Part shown: positions 1 to 7,716 of the stretch, in pieces
Numbering within the stretch: position 1 is the stretch's first letter
How the letters are laid out: each line of letters starts with the position of its first letter
NCBI GenBank assembly: GCA_029268085.1
Contig: JAJUHD010000022.1
Span: forward strand, 1 to 19,995
Origin: Bacillota bacterium
GTDB lineage: Bacteria > Bacillota > Clostridia > Oscillospirales > Oscillospiraceae
Length of the DNA stretch: 19,995 nucleotides
Reading direction: 5' to 3'
Position numbers and translations under genes: made by a program
The notes under the pieces: model-generated
What the model saw: only the letters and a program-made list of their open reading frames with translations
What the model was told of the DNA's origin: nothing
Database searches by the model: none

Positions 1-48
1 ATTTATTCCTCCGCTCAAGCCAAGCTATTTTAATGCTGAATTTAAACC

Positions 49-75
49 AAGGCTAGCATATTGCATGCTAGCCTT
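49..75 (-). terminator. Hairpin downstream of the secreted protein gene
   Basis: A perfect 11-bp inverted repeat (arms 49-59 and 65-75, loop 60-64) lies 10 bases beyond the TAA (85-87) that would end the frameshift-corrected secreted protein gene. On the minus strand the hairpin is followed by GGTTTAAATT, which is only moderately U-rich, so termination is plausible but not textbook. Its position fits the corrected stop at 85-87 better than the premature stop at 176, which supports the frameshift reading of that gene. Confidence 0.5.
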
Positions 76-84
76 ATATCTAAT

Positions 85-225
85 TTATTTGTACATAAGT
101 TCAAAAACTCCGTCGGCATATCCGTTTGCCAGACGTACAGGGCTCATCCCATATTCCCCTCTAACAGATTTAGTACTAGTGTATTGGGATGTCCAGAATG
201 TATCCGTCAAATTTCCGACTGACAC
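85..225 (-). pseudogene. Out-of-frame 3' continuation of the secreted protein gene
   Basis: Shifting frame near position 225 lets the secreted protein continue for about 45 more residues to TAA at 85-87, with sequence such as TFWTSQYTSTKSVRGEYG and a tail ANGYADGVFELMYK. It has balanced amino acid composition and no stop, unlike the parent frame, which meets TAG at 176-178 and more stops just after. The parent reads SVSR, the shifted frame SVGN; loss of two bases within a short GTC/AGT-type repeat would explain it. The corrected product would be about 255 residues. A sequencing or assembly error is an equally good explanation. Confidence 0.55.
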
Positions 226-853
226 TATAGTAAGGCTTAAACTGGATATATCCAATTTTTCCAGCTGGTACGTTATATGCTACAGAGAAGGAGCTCATAG
301 TTTGAACACTATGCTCCCAACCAAAGCTTGCACCCGCCTGAATTGCACTTTTTTCACCTGATAATGTAATAGACACGCTAAATGATTCACTAACAGTTTC
401 TGACTCACCATAAGTAATATCACAGGGCCCTACCATATCCGCTGTGCATTTTATAGGAGAACCAGTAGTTCTGTAATTTCTGGTCTCTGTATAACTATAT
501 GTATGAAAAGGAATAAATACATATGTACGTTGAAAATTATTCGCGTTATTAAGCTGATCATTTACAATTAATTGTTCTTGCGTATTTGTTGGAATCAGGG
601 TGGTTTCATTTAGGGTCTTCGCATATTCAATGAGATCAATTTCGATTTGATTCCCTGATGCATCAAGCCTAAAGGCTTTTAACATTTCTTCATGAGTTTT
701 TGTATTTTCAAGAAACGTATTTCCGTCAGAATCGGTTTTAATTACCCATAAATCAGTATTCGGATTCTCTACTGCGTTTGCAGTCGTTGAAATGCCTATT
801 GAAAAAACCATAGTCATCGACAATATAGACGCTAATAGTTTGTGCTTTTTCAT
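176..853 (-). CDS. Secreted protein, weakly aerolysin/MTX2-like; 3' end probably frameshifted
   Basis: The 225-residue reading frame starts at ATG 853 behind an AAGAGG ribosome site. Residues 1-27 are a classical signal peptide: Lys-rich start, hydrophobic core, and ANA followed by VE as the likely signal peptidase I site. Residues 130-200 are rich in alternating Ser/Thr (SETVSESFSVSITLSGE) and then read NVPAGKIGYIQFKPYY. Alternating Ser/Thr beta strands of this kind occur in aerolysin/ETX-MTX2 pore-forming proteins, but the family is not firmly recognised, so the function is unknown beyond being exported. The frame ends abruptly at 176, while the next frame continues with protein-like sequence to 85, so the gene as read is probably broken or contains a sequencing error. 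A good promoter lies upstream, so it is probably transcribed alone. Confidence 0.75.
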   Translation of the reverse strand: MKKHKLLASILSMTMVFSIGISTTANAVENPNTDLWVIKTDSDGNTFLENTKTHEEMLKAFRLDASGNQIEIDLIEYAKTLNETTLIPTNTQEQLIVNDQLNNANNFQRTYVFIPFHTYSYTETRNYRTTGSPIKCTADMVGPCDITYGESETVSESFSVSITLSGEKSAIQAGASFGWEHSVQTMSSFSVAYNVPAGKIGYIQFKPYYSVSRKFDGYILDIPIH

Positions 854-915
854 TTCAAATTACCTCTTTTCTGTTTATCTTTTGTTTTATAGATCGCTCT
901 GCAGTTAAACTTTAC

Positions 916-951
916 AATAAGACACTCATAAACAACAGCTCCTGTCTTATT
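916..951 (-). other. Stem-loop in the 5' leader of the secreted protein gene
   Basis: Nine-base perfect arms, AATAAGACA at 916-924 and TGTCTTATT at 943-951, enclose an 18-base loop. They lie between the promoter at 985-1012 and the start codon at 853, so the structure would form in a roughly 125-base untranslated leader. It could equally be a protein-binding dyad. No known riboswitch is recognised. The rest of 854-1109 is AT-rich and holds no gene that I can see. Confidence 0.3.
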
Positions 952-984
952 ATCCGTTATAGTTCCCTCTTAATTAAGACTACC

Positions 985-1012
985 ATTATATTCTATTGTT
1001 GTCAATAATCAA
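985..1012 (-). promoter_or_regulatory. Sigma-A type promoter for the secreted protein gene
   Basis: On the minus strand TTGATT (1007-1012) is followed after 16 bases by a consensus TATAAT (985-990). Transcription would start about 125 bases before the ATG at 853. Confidence 0.6.
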
Positions 1013-1109
1013 CTTAATTTGTATTATTTTTTCATTATTTGTTTGTTATATATTTAATTACTTATTTATCATTATAAATATCCAGCAAATTTAAACGTGA
1101 GTATGAACA

Positions 1110-1138
1110 AAGATCCCATCCTCAACGGATGGGATCTT
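1110..1138 (-). terminator. Terminator hairpin after the D,D-carboxypeptidase gene
   Basis: A 12-bp perfect stem (arms 1110-1121 and 1127-1138) with a five-base loop TCAAC begins six bases past the stop codon of the carboxypeptidase gene. The minus-strand tail is TTGTTCATAC, only partly U-rich. The T-rich stretch on the plus side lies inside the gene. Confidence 0.6.
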
Positions 1139-1144
1139 ATGTTT

Positions 1145-1837
1145 TTACTTTTTTTGTCCGGCAAGGTATTCCTCAAGTGTGATACCGCGATCCATGATAG
1201 CCTTTGCCGCTTCTTCCCCGACGTACCGGAAATGCCAAGGCTCATAGGAACAGCCGGTCACATCCTCCTTGTCTGGAGGATAACGCAAAATAAAACCGTA
1301 TTCAGCACAATGAGCCTCCATCCATTCCCAGACGGCCTCGTTTGAGCAGACCGACAAATCCTCTGAGTCAATGTCAACCGCAAGTCCGAGTTGATGCTCG
1401 CTGTATCCCGGCTTCGCTGCCCATTTGTTTGCCTGCTCACGCGCGTCATCACCTGAATATCCCGCAGCGGCAAATTCAGCCGTTTTCTCATCAAATATCT
1501 TCTGCTGATCTTCGGCTGTTCTGTAGGAAGACTTCACGATCGGCAACAGCCCGTCCGACCGGCAGTCATCAAACATTTCCTGAAGATAAGGATATATCCT
1601 GCTGTCTACCTTTTCGCCGTTTTTTAATTCAGTCAATTCTACTTTCCAGTCGTCCGGTACGGCATTGTAACTGTTGACAAGAGTCAGATTCCATTGCTCT
1701 TTATGCAGAAAGCCTAAATCAAGCTTCCCAAGCCGGAGAACGGCCAGCGCAATCAAAACTATCAGCAAAAGCCCAAACACCCAGCCGAATGACCTTTTAC
1801 GTCCTTTTGCGCGCCTGCTTTTAACGTTTTTTGTCAT
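1145..1837 (-). CDS. Membrane-anchored D,D-carboxypeptidase, VanY/M15B family
   Basis: The 230-residue protein removes the terminal D-alanine from peptidoglycan stem peptides outside the membrane, by family knowledge. A basic N-terminus and one membrane segment (about residues 18-35) anchor it, leaving the enzyme domain outside. The M15 zinc site is complete: SYRT with Arg106, the SxHxxGxAxD motif with His148 and Asp155, and ExxH-type EPWH with Glu199 as catalytic base and His202 as third zinc ligand. The start ATG at 1837 is preceded by a GAGG element and by a near-consensus promoter. No vanRS, vanX or ligase genes lie nearby, so a role in ordinary cell-wall trimming is more likely than glycopeptide resistance. 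It stands alone, divergent from the transporter gene. Confidence 0.9.
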   Translation of the reverse strand: MTKNVKSRRAKGRKRSFGWVFGLLLIVLIALAVLRLGKLDLGFLHKEQWNLTLVNSYNAVPDDWKVELTELKNGEKVDSRIYPYLQEMFDDCRSDGLLPIVKSSYRTAEDQQKIFDEKTAEFAAAGYSGDDAREQANKWAAKPGYSEHQLGLAVDIDSEDLSVCSNEAVWEWMEAHCAEYGFILRYPPDKEDVTGCSYEPWHFRYVGEEAAKAIMDRGITLEEYLAGQKK

Positions 1838-1896
1838 GTTATTTACTGCCTCACTGTTTATCGGATTTATTTTAGTGTATTATTATTAATAGTACA

Positions 1897-1925
1897 GTTA
1901 TAGCACTCCGACCATTTTTTGTCAA
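1897..1925 (-). promoter_or_regulatory. Sigma-A promoter for the D,D-carboxypeptidase gene
   Basis: Minus strand: consensus TTGACA (1920-1925), a 17-base spacer, and TATAAC (1897-1902). It gives a leader of about 55 bases. Confidence 0.75.
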
Positions 1926-1995
1926 CACATAGCACAAATTTGAAAGTCGATATTAACAGGTTTTACGGACTTGGCATATGGAAGCCCCATAACGA

Positions 1996-2024
1996 TTGAT
2001 TACTGTTGAGTAAATTGTTATAAT
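1996..2024 (+). promoter_or_regulatory. Sigma-A promoter for the transporter/glycosidase operon
   Basis: TTGATT (1996-2001), a 17-base spacer and a consensus TATAAT (2019-2024) lie 35 bases before the transporter start, with an AAGGAG ribosome site between. No clear operator dyad is visible around it. Confidence 0.7.
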
Positions 2025-2058
2025 ATGGTGATTATTAAAATCATAAGGAGCGGCGGCA

Positions 2059-3348
2059 ATGGAAAAACTGTCAAAGCGTTTATGGATATCCTTTCTTCTT
2101 TTAGGGCTTATGGGCCAATTCGCGTGGATGATTGAAAACATGTATTTTAACGTTTTTCTGTATAATACAATTTCTACCGATCCCAGATACATAGCGGCGA
2201 TGGTAGCCTCGAGCGCCGTTGTTGCAACGCTGACGACACTGTTTATGGGTTCGCTTTCCGACCGGGTCGGAAAGCGCAAAATATTTATTTGCGGAGGATA
2301 TATCATCTGGGGGCTTACCACGATGGCTTTCGGCCTGATAAACGTCAAAAATGCGGAGGCATGGTTCCCGGCAATGAACGCCGTATCGACAGCTGCTTTG
2401 ATGGTCGTGGTGATGGACTGCGTAATGACTTTTTTCGGTTCCACAGCTAACGATGCTGCCTTAAACGCCTATATAACGGATGTTACTAACGATAAGATAC
2501 GCGGGAAAGTCGAGTCGGTGCTGGCTGTCCTGCCGCTCGTTTCGATGCTGATTATCTTCGGCGGTTTTGATTCAATGACGAAGCAGGGGCATTGGAGCCT
2601 ATTTTTCGGCATTTTCGGCTGTCTAGTAACGCTGACCGGTATTGCTTCCACCTTCCTTATTAAAGACAGCGAGGTGGAAGCGAAAAAGGAATCCTTTGCC
2701 AAAAACCTGCTTGCCGGTTTTAGACCGAACATCATAAGGGAAAATCCTCCTTTGTATCTGACGCTTGCCGCATTCTGCCTGCTTTCCTGCGCGGTGCAGA
2801 TTTTTTTCCCTTATCTTATCATCTATATGCAGAATTACCTGAAGATCGATAACTACGCTGTTGTGCTGGGCATTGTGCTTATCCTAGCTGCTGTTATCAG
2901 CATTGTCGGAGGACTTTTTATTGACAGGATCGGCAAGATCAATTTCGTTCTGCCTGCAGCGGCAGTAATGTTTGTAGGGCTTCTGGGAATGTTTTTCGTT
3001 CGCGGAGCCGTTGCGGTTATCATTGCGGGTACCGTTATGATGGGAGGCTACATGCTGGTGACAGCTGCTTTGTCCGCGTCAGTACGGGATTTTACGCCCG
3101 CCGACAGAGTCGGACAGTTTCAGGGTATTCGTATGATTTTTGTGGTAATGCTTCCTATGATTATAGGCCCTTCGATCGGGGCTGCCGTAATCAAGAACAG
3201 CGACAGCACTTATGTCAAGCTGGGGACAGTCAAAAACGTGCCCACTCCCGCCATTTTTCTTGCGTCTGCCGCTGTCCTGCTGCTGCTTTTGATTCCTATT
3301 ATTATGCTAAAACGGAGAGAGAAAAATGAAAACTATCTGGGGAGATAA
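2059..3348 (+). CDS. MFS transporter, probable glycoside/sugar permease
   Basis: The 429-residue integral membrane protein has about 12 hydrophobic segments and belongs to the major facilitator superfamily. The loop 2-3 signature appears as GSLSDRVGKRK (residues 64-74), and a conserved GSTANDAALNAYITD stretch follows near residue 135, in the style of SLC45/GPH-like sugar transporters. It lacks a signal peptide, as expected. The start is ATG 2059, 9 bases after AAGGAG (2044-2049), under a good promoter. Its 3' end overlaps the start of the family 2 glycoside hydrolase gene by 23 bases, so the two are translated from one message. The inferred role is import of the glycoside or sugar handled by that enzyme. 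The substrate cannot be read from the sequence. Confidence 0.88.
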   Translation: MEKLSKRLWISFLLLGLMGQFAWMIENMYFNVFLYNTISTDPRYIAAMVASSAVVATLTTLFMGSLSDRVGKRKIFICGGYIIWGLTTMAFGLINVKNAEAWFPAMNAVSTAALMVVVMDCVMTFFGSTANDAALNAYITDVTNDKIRGKVESVLAVLPLVSMLIIFGGFDSMTKQGHWSLFFGIFGCLVTLTGIASTFLIKDSEVEAKKESFAKNLLAGFRPNIIRENPPLYLTLAAFCLLSCAVQIFFPYLIIYMQNYLKIDNYAVVLGIVLILAAVISIVGGLFIDRIGKINFVLPAAAVMFVGLLGMFFVRGAVAVIIAGTVMMGGYMLVTAALSASVRDFTPADRVGQFQGIRMIFVVMLPMIIGPSIGAAVIKNSDSTYVKLGTVKNVPTPAIFLASAAVLLLLLIPIIMLKRREKNENYLGR

Positions 3349-5035
3349 TCTTGACACAAATCACATATTGCAGGAGTATCCCCGCCCTCAGATGAAGCGC
3401 GGCAGTTATCTGAATCTGAACGGAATATGGGATTATGCTATAACCGAAACCGAAAAACTTCCCGAAAAATATGACGGCAATATCATTGTGCCCTTCTCGC
3501 CGGAAAGCGAGCTTAGCGGCGTTAACCGGATGCTCCTGCCGTCGCAGACCCTGTGGTATAGGCGCGTATTCCGCCTTCCCGAGGGCTTCAACCGCGGACG
3601 TGTGCTGCTGCATTTCGGAGCTGTAGATCAGCAGGCTGTTGTGTTTATAAACGGCAAGGAGCTTGGCTCTCATGTTGGAGGATATACCCCGTTTTGGATA
3701 GATATCAGCTCCGGCCTTCAGGAAGAGAACACTATCGTAGTGAGAGTGCGTGATTTCAGCGATACATCTCATTATTCGCGCGGCAAGCAGAAAACTGACC
3801 GCGGCGGTATCTGGTATACGGCTCAAAGCGGCATCTGGCAGACCGTTTGGCTGGAAAGCGTACCGGAGGAATACATAAGCGGTATTAAAATTACCCCGCT
3901 CTTTGACGAAGGCGAGGTTGAGCTGACTGTTATTTCCGAAGGCAGCAGGCATCCCTGCCGGGCACAGACCGCAGGAGCAGATATATCTTTCTTTTCCAAC
4001 GAACCGGTAAGGCTGAAAATTCCGGATTTTATCGCGTGGAGTCCGGAGAACCCGCACCTGTATCCCCTGAACATAACGATGGGGGAGGACAAAGTAGAAA
4101 GCTATTTCGGAATGCGCAAGTTCTCTGTCGAACGGGATGAAAAAGGGGTAAAGCGGCTTTTTCTAAATAACAAGCCGTATTTTCATACGGGGTTGCTCGA
4201 TCAGGGTTACTATAGCGACGGACTGTACACCGCGCCTTCGGATGAAGCAATGATCTATGATATCCAAACCGCAAAGGATCTGGGCTTCAATATGCTGCGC
4301 AAGCATATTAAAATTGAACCTCTGCGTTTTTATTATCACTGCGACCGCATCGGCATGCTTGTATGGCAGGACATGGTGAACGGAGGAGGGGAATACAGAA
4401 AATTGACGATCACATCCCCGCTGGTGACCGGAATACATTGGAAAGACAGCCGCTATAAATTGTTTGCGCGCGAAAGCAAGGAAGGACGCGGGCAATATCA
4501 TCGGGAGCTTGAAGAGACAGTGCGCCATTTATACAACGCTGTCTCGATTGCAATGTGGGTGCCGTTCAACGAAGGATGGGGGCAGTTCGATGCTTCCGAC
4601 GCGGTAAAGCGTATACTGAGCCTGGACAAGACCCGCACAATTGACCATGCGAGCGGCTGGCATGATCAGAAAATCGGGGAAATCAAAAGCCTGCATGTCT
4701 ATTTCCGTCCCTATCGTTTCAAACCGGATAAGCTGGGGCGCGCGGTAGTGCTGTCTGAATTCGGCGGATACAACTTCCGCTCCGAGGGCCATTGCTTCAG
4801 TGACAGGGATTTCGGCTACAAACGCATGAAAACGCCGGAGAAACTGCTTGAGGCTTTTGAACGCCTTTACTGCAAAGAAATTCTGCCCGCAAAGGAAAAG
4901 GGCCTTTGCGCCACTGTTTATACTCAGCTCACTGACGTTGAGGATGAGCTGAACGGGCTTATTACTTATGACCGCAAGATAATAAAGCTCCCTGCCGAAA
5001 ATGTACGGAAGATAAATTATAAGCTCAGGAGTTAA
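3326..5035 (+). CDS. Glycoside hydrolase family 2 enzyme
   Basis: The 569-residue protein has the family 2 layout: a jelly-roll sugar-binding domain (about 1-180, including NLNGIWDYA and the DRGGIWYTAQSGIWQ signature), an immunoglobulin-like domain (about 180-265) and a TIM barrel (about 265-569). The retaining catalytic pair is visible: acid/base Glu416 in VPFNEGWGQFD, and nucleophile Glu478 in VLSEFGGYN. No signal peptide is present, so it acts in the cytoplasm on imported substrate. The length is close to beta-glucuronidases (about 600) and far short of LacZ (about 1000). Whether it is a beta-galactosidase, glucuronidase, mannosidase or other activity is not decidable by eye. Its start lies inside the transporter gene behind GGAGAGA, indicating translational coupling. 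Confidence 0.9.
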   Translation: MKTIWGDNLDTNHILQEYPRPQMKRGSYLNLNGIWDYAITETEKLPEKYDGNIIVPFSPESELSGVNRMLLPSQTLWYRRVFRLPEGFNRGRVLLHFGAVDQQAVVFINGKELGSHVGGYTPFWIDISSGLQEENTIVVRVRDFSDTSHYSRGKQKTDRGGIWYTAQSGIWQTVWLESVPEEYISGIKITPLFDEGEVELTVISEGSRHPCRAQTAGADISFFSNEPVRLKIPDFIAWSPENPHLYPLNITMGEDKVESYFGMRKFSVERDEKGVKRLFLNNKPYFHTGLLDQGYYSDGLYTAPSDEAMIYDIQTAKDLGFNMLRKHIKIEPLRFYYHCDRIGMLVWQDMVNGGGEYRKLTITSPLVTGIHWKDSRYKLFARESKEGRGQYHRELEETVRHLYNAVSIAMWVPFNEGWGQFDASDAVKRILSLDKTRTIDHASGWHDQKIGEIKSLHVYFRPYRFKPDKLGRAVVLSEFGGYNFRSEGHCFSDRDFGYKRMKTPEKLLEAFERLYCKEILPAKEKGLCATVYTQLTDVEDELNGLITYDRKIIKLPAENVRKINYKLRS

Positions 5036-5052
5036 TTTTAATATTCAACTGT

Positions 5053-5077
5053 AAAGGGCGGTATTAAACCGCCCTTT
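5053..5077 (+). terminator. Terminator of the transporter/glycosidase operon
   Basis: A 10-bp perfect stem (arms 5053-5062 and 5068-5077) with loop ATTAA sits 18 bases after the glycosidase stop, with the stem ending in TTTT then ATAT. As feoB ends at 5099 on the other strand it may act in both directions, though its minus-side tail is poor in U. Confidence 0.8.
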
Positions 5078-5098
5078 TATATATTACGGTATTGCAGT

Positions 5099-7249
5099 TT
5101 ACACAAGCCCTAACAGCCGTACGGTGTTTGCAACGATCATGCATACAGCTATGCCGGTTATTGTTGGAATCGCAAAAGATACCAGCGTCCATTTAAGGCT
5201 CTGCGTTTCTTTTTTAATGGTAAGGCAGGTTGTGCCGCAGGGCCAGTGCATCAGTGAAAAAAGCATTGTGCAAACCGCCGTAAGCCAGGTCCATCCGTGA
5301 TTTACAAACAGCTCGTGCAGTTCGGACAAGCTTTCCAGCTCGGTCAGCGATCCGGCTGCCATATAGCTCATAATAATGATCGGCACAACAATTTCGTTGG
5401 CGGGGAACCCCAGAATGAAAGCCATTAAAATATAACCATCCAGCCCGATTAGCTGGGCAAACGGGTCAAGAGCTCCCGCGCAATGGGCAAGCAAACTTAT
5501 ATTGCCGACATCGATATTGGCAAGTAGCCAGATAATAAGCCCTGCCGGAGCGGCTACGACAACCGCCCTGCCCAGAACGAAGAGTGTTCTGTCAAGGATC
5601 GAGCGTATAATCACCTTCCCGATTTGCGGACGCCGGTAAGGCGGAAGCTCAAGATGAAATGAGGAGGGAAGCCCTTTAAGTATCGTTTTTGACAGCAGCT
5701 TCGATATAAACACGGTCATGCTAACTCCGAGAACTATCACTCCGGTCAATGTCAGAGTGGAAATGACGGACTTTAACGCTCCTCCCATGGCTCCCGCAAA
5801 AAACATGGTGATAATTGCAATCAGAGTCGGAAATCTGCCGTTGCAGGGGACAAAGTTATTTGTAATGATCGCGATCAGCCGCTCACGGGGAGAGTCGATA
5901 ATGCGGCACCCGATAATTCCGGCAGCATTGCATCCAAAGCCCATACACATTGTAAGAGCCTGTTTTCCGTGCGCACATGCCTTGCGGAATAGATTATCCA
6001 GATTGAAAGCGATGCGCGGAAGATAACCTGAATCTTCAAGCAGAGTAAAAAGCGGGAAAAAGATTGCCATAGGCGGCAGCATTACCGAGACGACCCACGC
6101 GAGCGTTCTGTACATTCCGTTGACCAACGGACCGGAAATCCATATGGGCGCCGAAATATCACGGAAGAATTCCGAAAGGAGGCCTTCTATCCTGAATAAC
6201 CCTTTGGCAATTAAATCGGAAGGATAATTCGCTCCTGTGATTGTGATCCAGAATACAACAAATAGCAAAAGGATCATGATAGGAATCCCGGTCAGCTTAG
6301 AGGTCAGGATTTTATCTATTTTACGATCCCTCTCGGCATATTCCTTTTTTTCATAAACAATTGTTTCCCGGCTTATATTTTCGCAGGTCTTAACGATTTT
6401 TGTTACAACCATATCCCTGAACCGGTCGCATGTAATGCCGTTATTTTCCAGTAAATATTTTGCTTCAGCTATTTTTTTTGTTATTTCTTCGTTTTGCATC
6501 AGGTCGCAACCCAGATAGTCTTTAAGCGAACGTATCAGGCTTTTGTCGCCGTCAAGAAGCTTGAGTGAAACCCACCGGCTGCTTATGCGGCCGTGAAGCT
6601 CTTTTTCGACTGCCGTTTCGATTGAGGAAATCGCCTTTTCAATACTATCATCGTAGGTAACACTAAGAGGCTCGGTTTCGGCAGAATTGTCGGCAACTGA
6701 ACTCACCTTATCCATCAGAAGACCTAGACCGCGGCCCGATCTTGCGCTGGTACCGACGACCGGGATGCCAAGCCTGGAAGCGAGCAGATTCAGATCAATG
6801 CGTATCTTCTTTTTTTTCGCCTCGTCCATAAGATTAACGCATAGTACGACCTTGTCTGTAATTTCTAAGATTTGAAGAACTAAGTTTAAATTTCGCTCCA
6901 GGCAAGTGGCATCGGCGACTACCACTACCGCGTCCGGCGCTCCAAAGCAAATGAAATCCCGGGCAATTTCCTCCTCAGCGGAATTTGCCATCAGCGAATA
7001 AGACCCCGGAATATCGACCATGACGAAACTCTTGCCGTTATGGCGATAGCTGCCTTGAGCGTTTGTTACGGTCTTTCCGGGCCAATTTCCGGTATGCTGA
7101 TTAAGGCCTGTAAGGTTATTGAAAACTGTACTTTTGCCGACGTTCGGATTTCCGGCAAGCGCTACGATTTTATCCGACTGAGTCTTTTTTTCGATAAGCA
7201 GGCCACAGTTTAATATGCCCGTACCGGTTGAATTGCATGTTAAACCCAT
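5099..7249 (-). CDS. feoB: Ferrous iron transport GTPase/permease FeoB
   Basis: FeoB moves Fe2+ across the membrane and carries a cytoplasmic G-protein domain. The G motifs are present: P-loop GNPNVGKST (residues 33-41), DIPGSYSL (G3), NLMDEA (G4) and TSARSG (G5). The C-terminal half (about residue 330 onward) holds the gate domains and many membrane segments, including GFGCNAAGI and the GFPANEIV repeat-type motifs. I start it at ATG 7249, giving 716 residues, because GGGAGG (7257-7262) sits 7 bases before it; an upstream TTG at 7264 overlaps that ribosome site and is rejected. The N-terminal MGLTCNSTGTG is typical of clostridial FeoB. The gene follows feoA by 91 bases, in one operon facing away from a DtxR-family regulator. 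Confidence 0.96.
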   Translation of the reverse strand: MGLTCNSTGTGILNCGLLIEKKTQSDKIVALAGNPNVGKSTVFNNLTGLNQHTGNWPGKTVTNAQGSYRHNGKSFVMVDIPGSYSLMANSAEEEIARDFICFGAPDAVVVVADATCLERNLNLVLQILEITDKVVLCVNLMDEAKKKKIRIDLNLLASRLGIPVVGTSARSGRGLGLLMDKVSSVADNSAETEPLSVTYDDSIEKAISSIETAVEKELHGRISSRWVSLKLLDGDKSLIRSLKDYLGCDLMQNEEITKKIAEAKYLLENNGITCDRFRDMVVTKIVKTCENISRETIVYEKKEYAERDRKIDKILTSKLTGIPIMILLLFVVFWITITGANYPSDLIAKGLFRIEGLLSEFFRDISAPIWISGPLVNGMYRTLAWVVSVMLPPMAIFFPLFTLLEDSGYLPRIAFNLDNLFRKACAHGKQALTMCMGFGCNAAGIIGCRIIDSPRERLIAIITNNFVPCNGRFPTLIAIITMFFAGAMGGALKSVISTLTLTGVIVLGVSMTVFISKLLSKTILKGLPSSFHLELPPYRRPQIGKVIIRSILDRTLFVLGRAVVVAAPAGLIIWLLANIDVGNISLLAHCAGALDPFAQLIGLDGYILMAFILGFPANEIVVPIIIMSYMAAGSLTELESLSELHELFVNHGWTWLTAVCTMLFSLMHWPCGTTCLTIKKETQSLKWTLVSFAIPTITGIAVCMIVANTVRLLGLV

Positions 7250-7340
7250 TGGAAAGCCTCCCAAATAAAACTACGGGGCAGTATACCGGATAAACTGAAT
7301 TTTATTAAAGCAAATACCGGCTCAAACTGTCCCGCTTTAT

Positions 7341-7580
7341 TTACGATACGGATACTATGATACTTTGGGAAACATCGTTCCTGAGAGCAATGACGGTTCC
7401 CCTTATCAAATAGGCGACCGGATTTCCGAAAGGGCTTTTGTAAAGCGGTTCAATTTCCGTTCCATCTATAATGCCGAGATCAAGCAGGCGTCTTCTGGTA
7501 ATACCGTCGGCAGTTAGCTTTTCAACATTCGCTTTTTTGCCGACAGGCAGGTGAACTAGCGATATTTGACCATAATTCAA
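7341..7580 (-). CDS. feoA: FeoA, SH3-like accessory protein of ferrous iron uptake
   Basis: The 79-residue protein is the small SH3-fold partner of FeoB. It shows the family pattern of a central RRRLLDLGI followed by GTEIEPLYKSPFGNPVAYLIRGTVIALR. The start is a TTG at 7580, chosen because a strong AGGAGG (7589-7594) lies exactly 8 bases upstream and the resulting length matches FeoA (about 75-80). An ATG at 7616 is in frame but has no ribosome site and would translate through AGGAGG. A TTG start may lower its translation. The gene is first in the feoAB operon, and the long dyad at 7605-7647 is immediately upstream, so iron- or metal-responsive repression is likely. Confidence 0.92.
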   Translation of the reverse strand: MNYGQISLVHLPVGKKANVEKLTADGITRRRLLDLGIIDGTEIEPLYKSPFGNPVAYLIRGTVIALRNDVSQSIIVSVS

Positions 7581-7604
7581 TGTAAAATCCTCCTGATTTG
7601 AAGA

Positions 7605-7647
7605 ATATATTAGCATAAGGAAAGAGAATTTCCCTACGCTAATATAT
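7605..7647. promoter_or_regulatory. Large dyad between feoA and the DtxR-family regulator, candidate operator
   Basis: Arms of 19 bases (7605-7623 and 7629-7647) match at 17 positions around a five-base centre GAGAA. The half-site core is TTAGCATAAGG / CCCTACGCTAA, resembling the TTAGG...CTAA style of DtxR/IdeR-type boxes without matching any one consensus exactly. It sits between divergent feoA and the DtxR-family gene, where self-regulation and repression of feoAB would be expected. In RNA it could also fold as a leader hairpin upstream of the feoA ribosome site. No confident -35/-10 pair for feoA was found; TATATT at the dyad edge (minus strand 7641-7646) is a possible -10. Confidence 0.6.
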
Positions 7648-7716
7648 GGTTCTTAATATAAATGTGTTACGAATATACTAATTTTAAGAATAATACTGCA
7701 GTAAGGATTTGATTTT

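Noticed and set aside
1145..1837. Glycopeptide resistance (van) locus
   Set aside because: Only a VanY-like carboxypeptidase is present, with no ligase, VanX, VanH or two-component genes beside it.
7250..7264. Upstream TTG start for FeoB
   Set aside because: It would make GGGAGG part of the coding sequence; ATG 7249 has that site at the right spacing and gives the typical MGLTC start.
7283..7329. Direct repeat ATACCGG..AAACTG between feoA and feoB
   Set aside because: There are only two short imperfect copies in a 91-base gap; chance is likely and no function suggests itself.
7581..7616. ATG start 12 codons upstream for FeoA
   Set aside because: There is no ribosome site before it and the extension crosses a perfect AGGAGG placed for the TTG at 7580.
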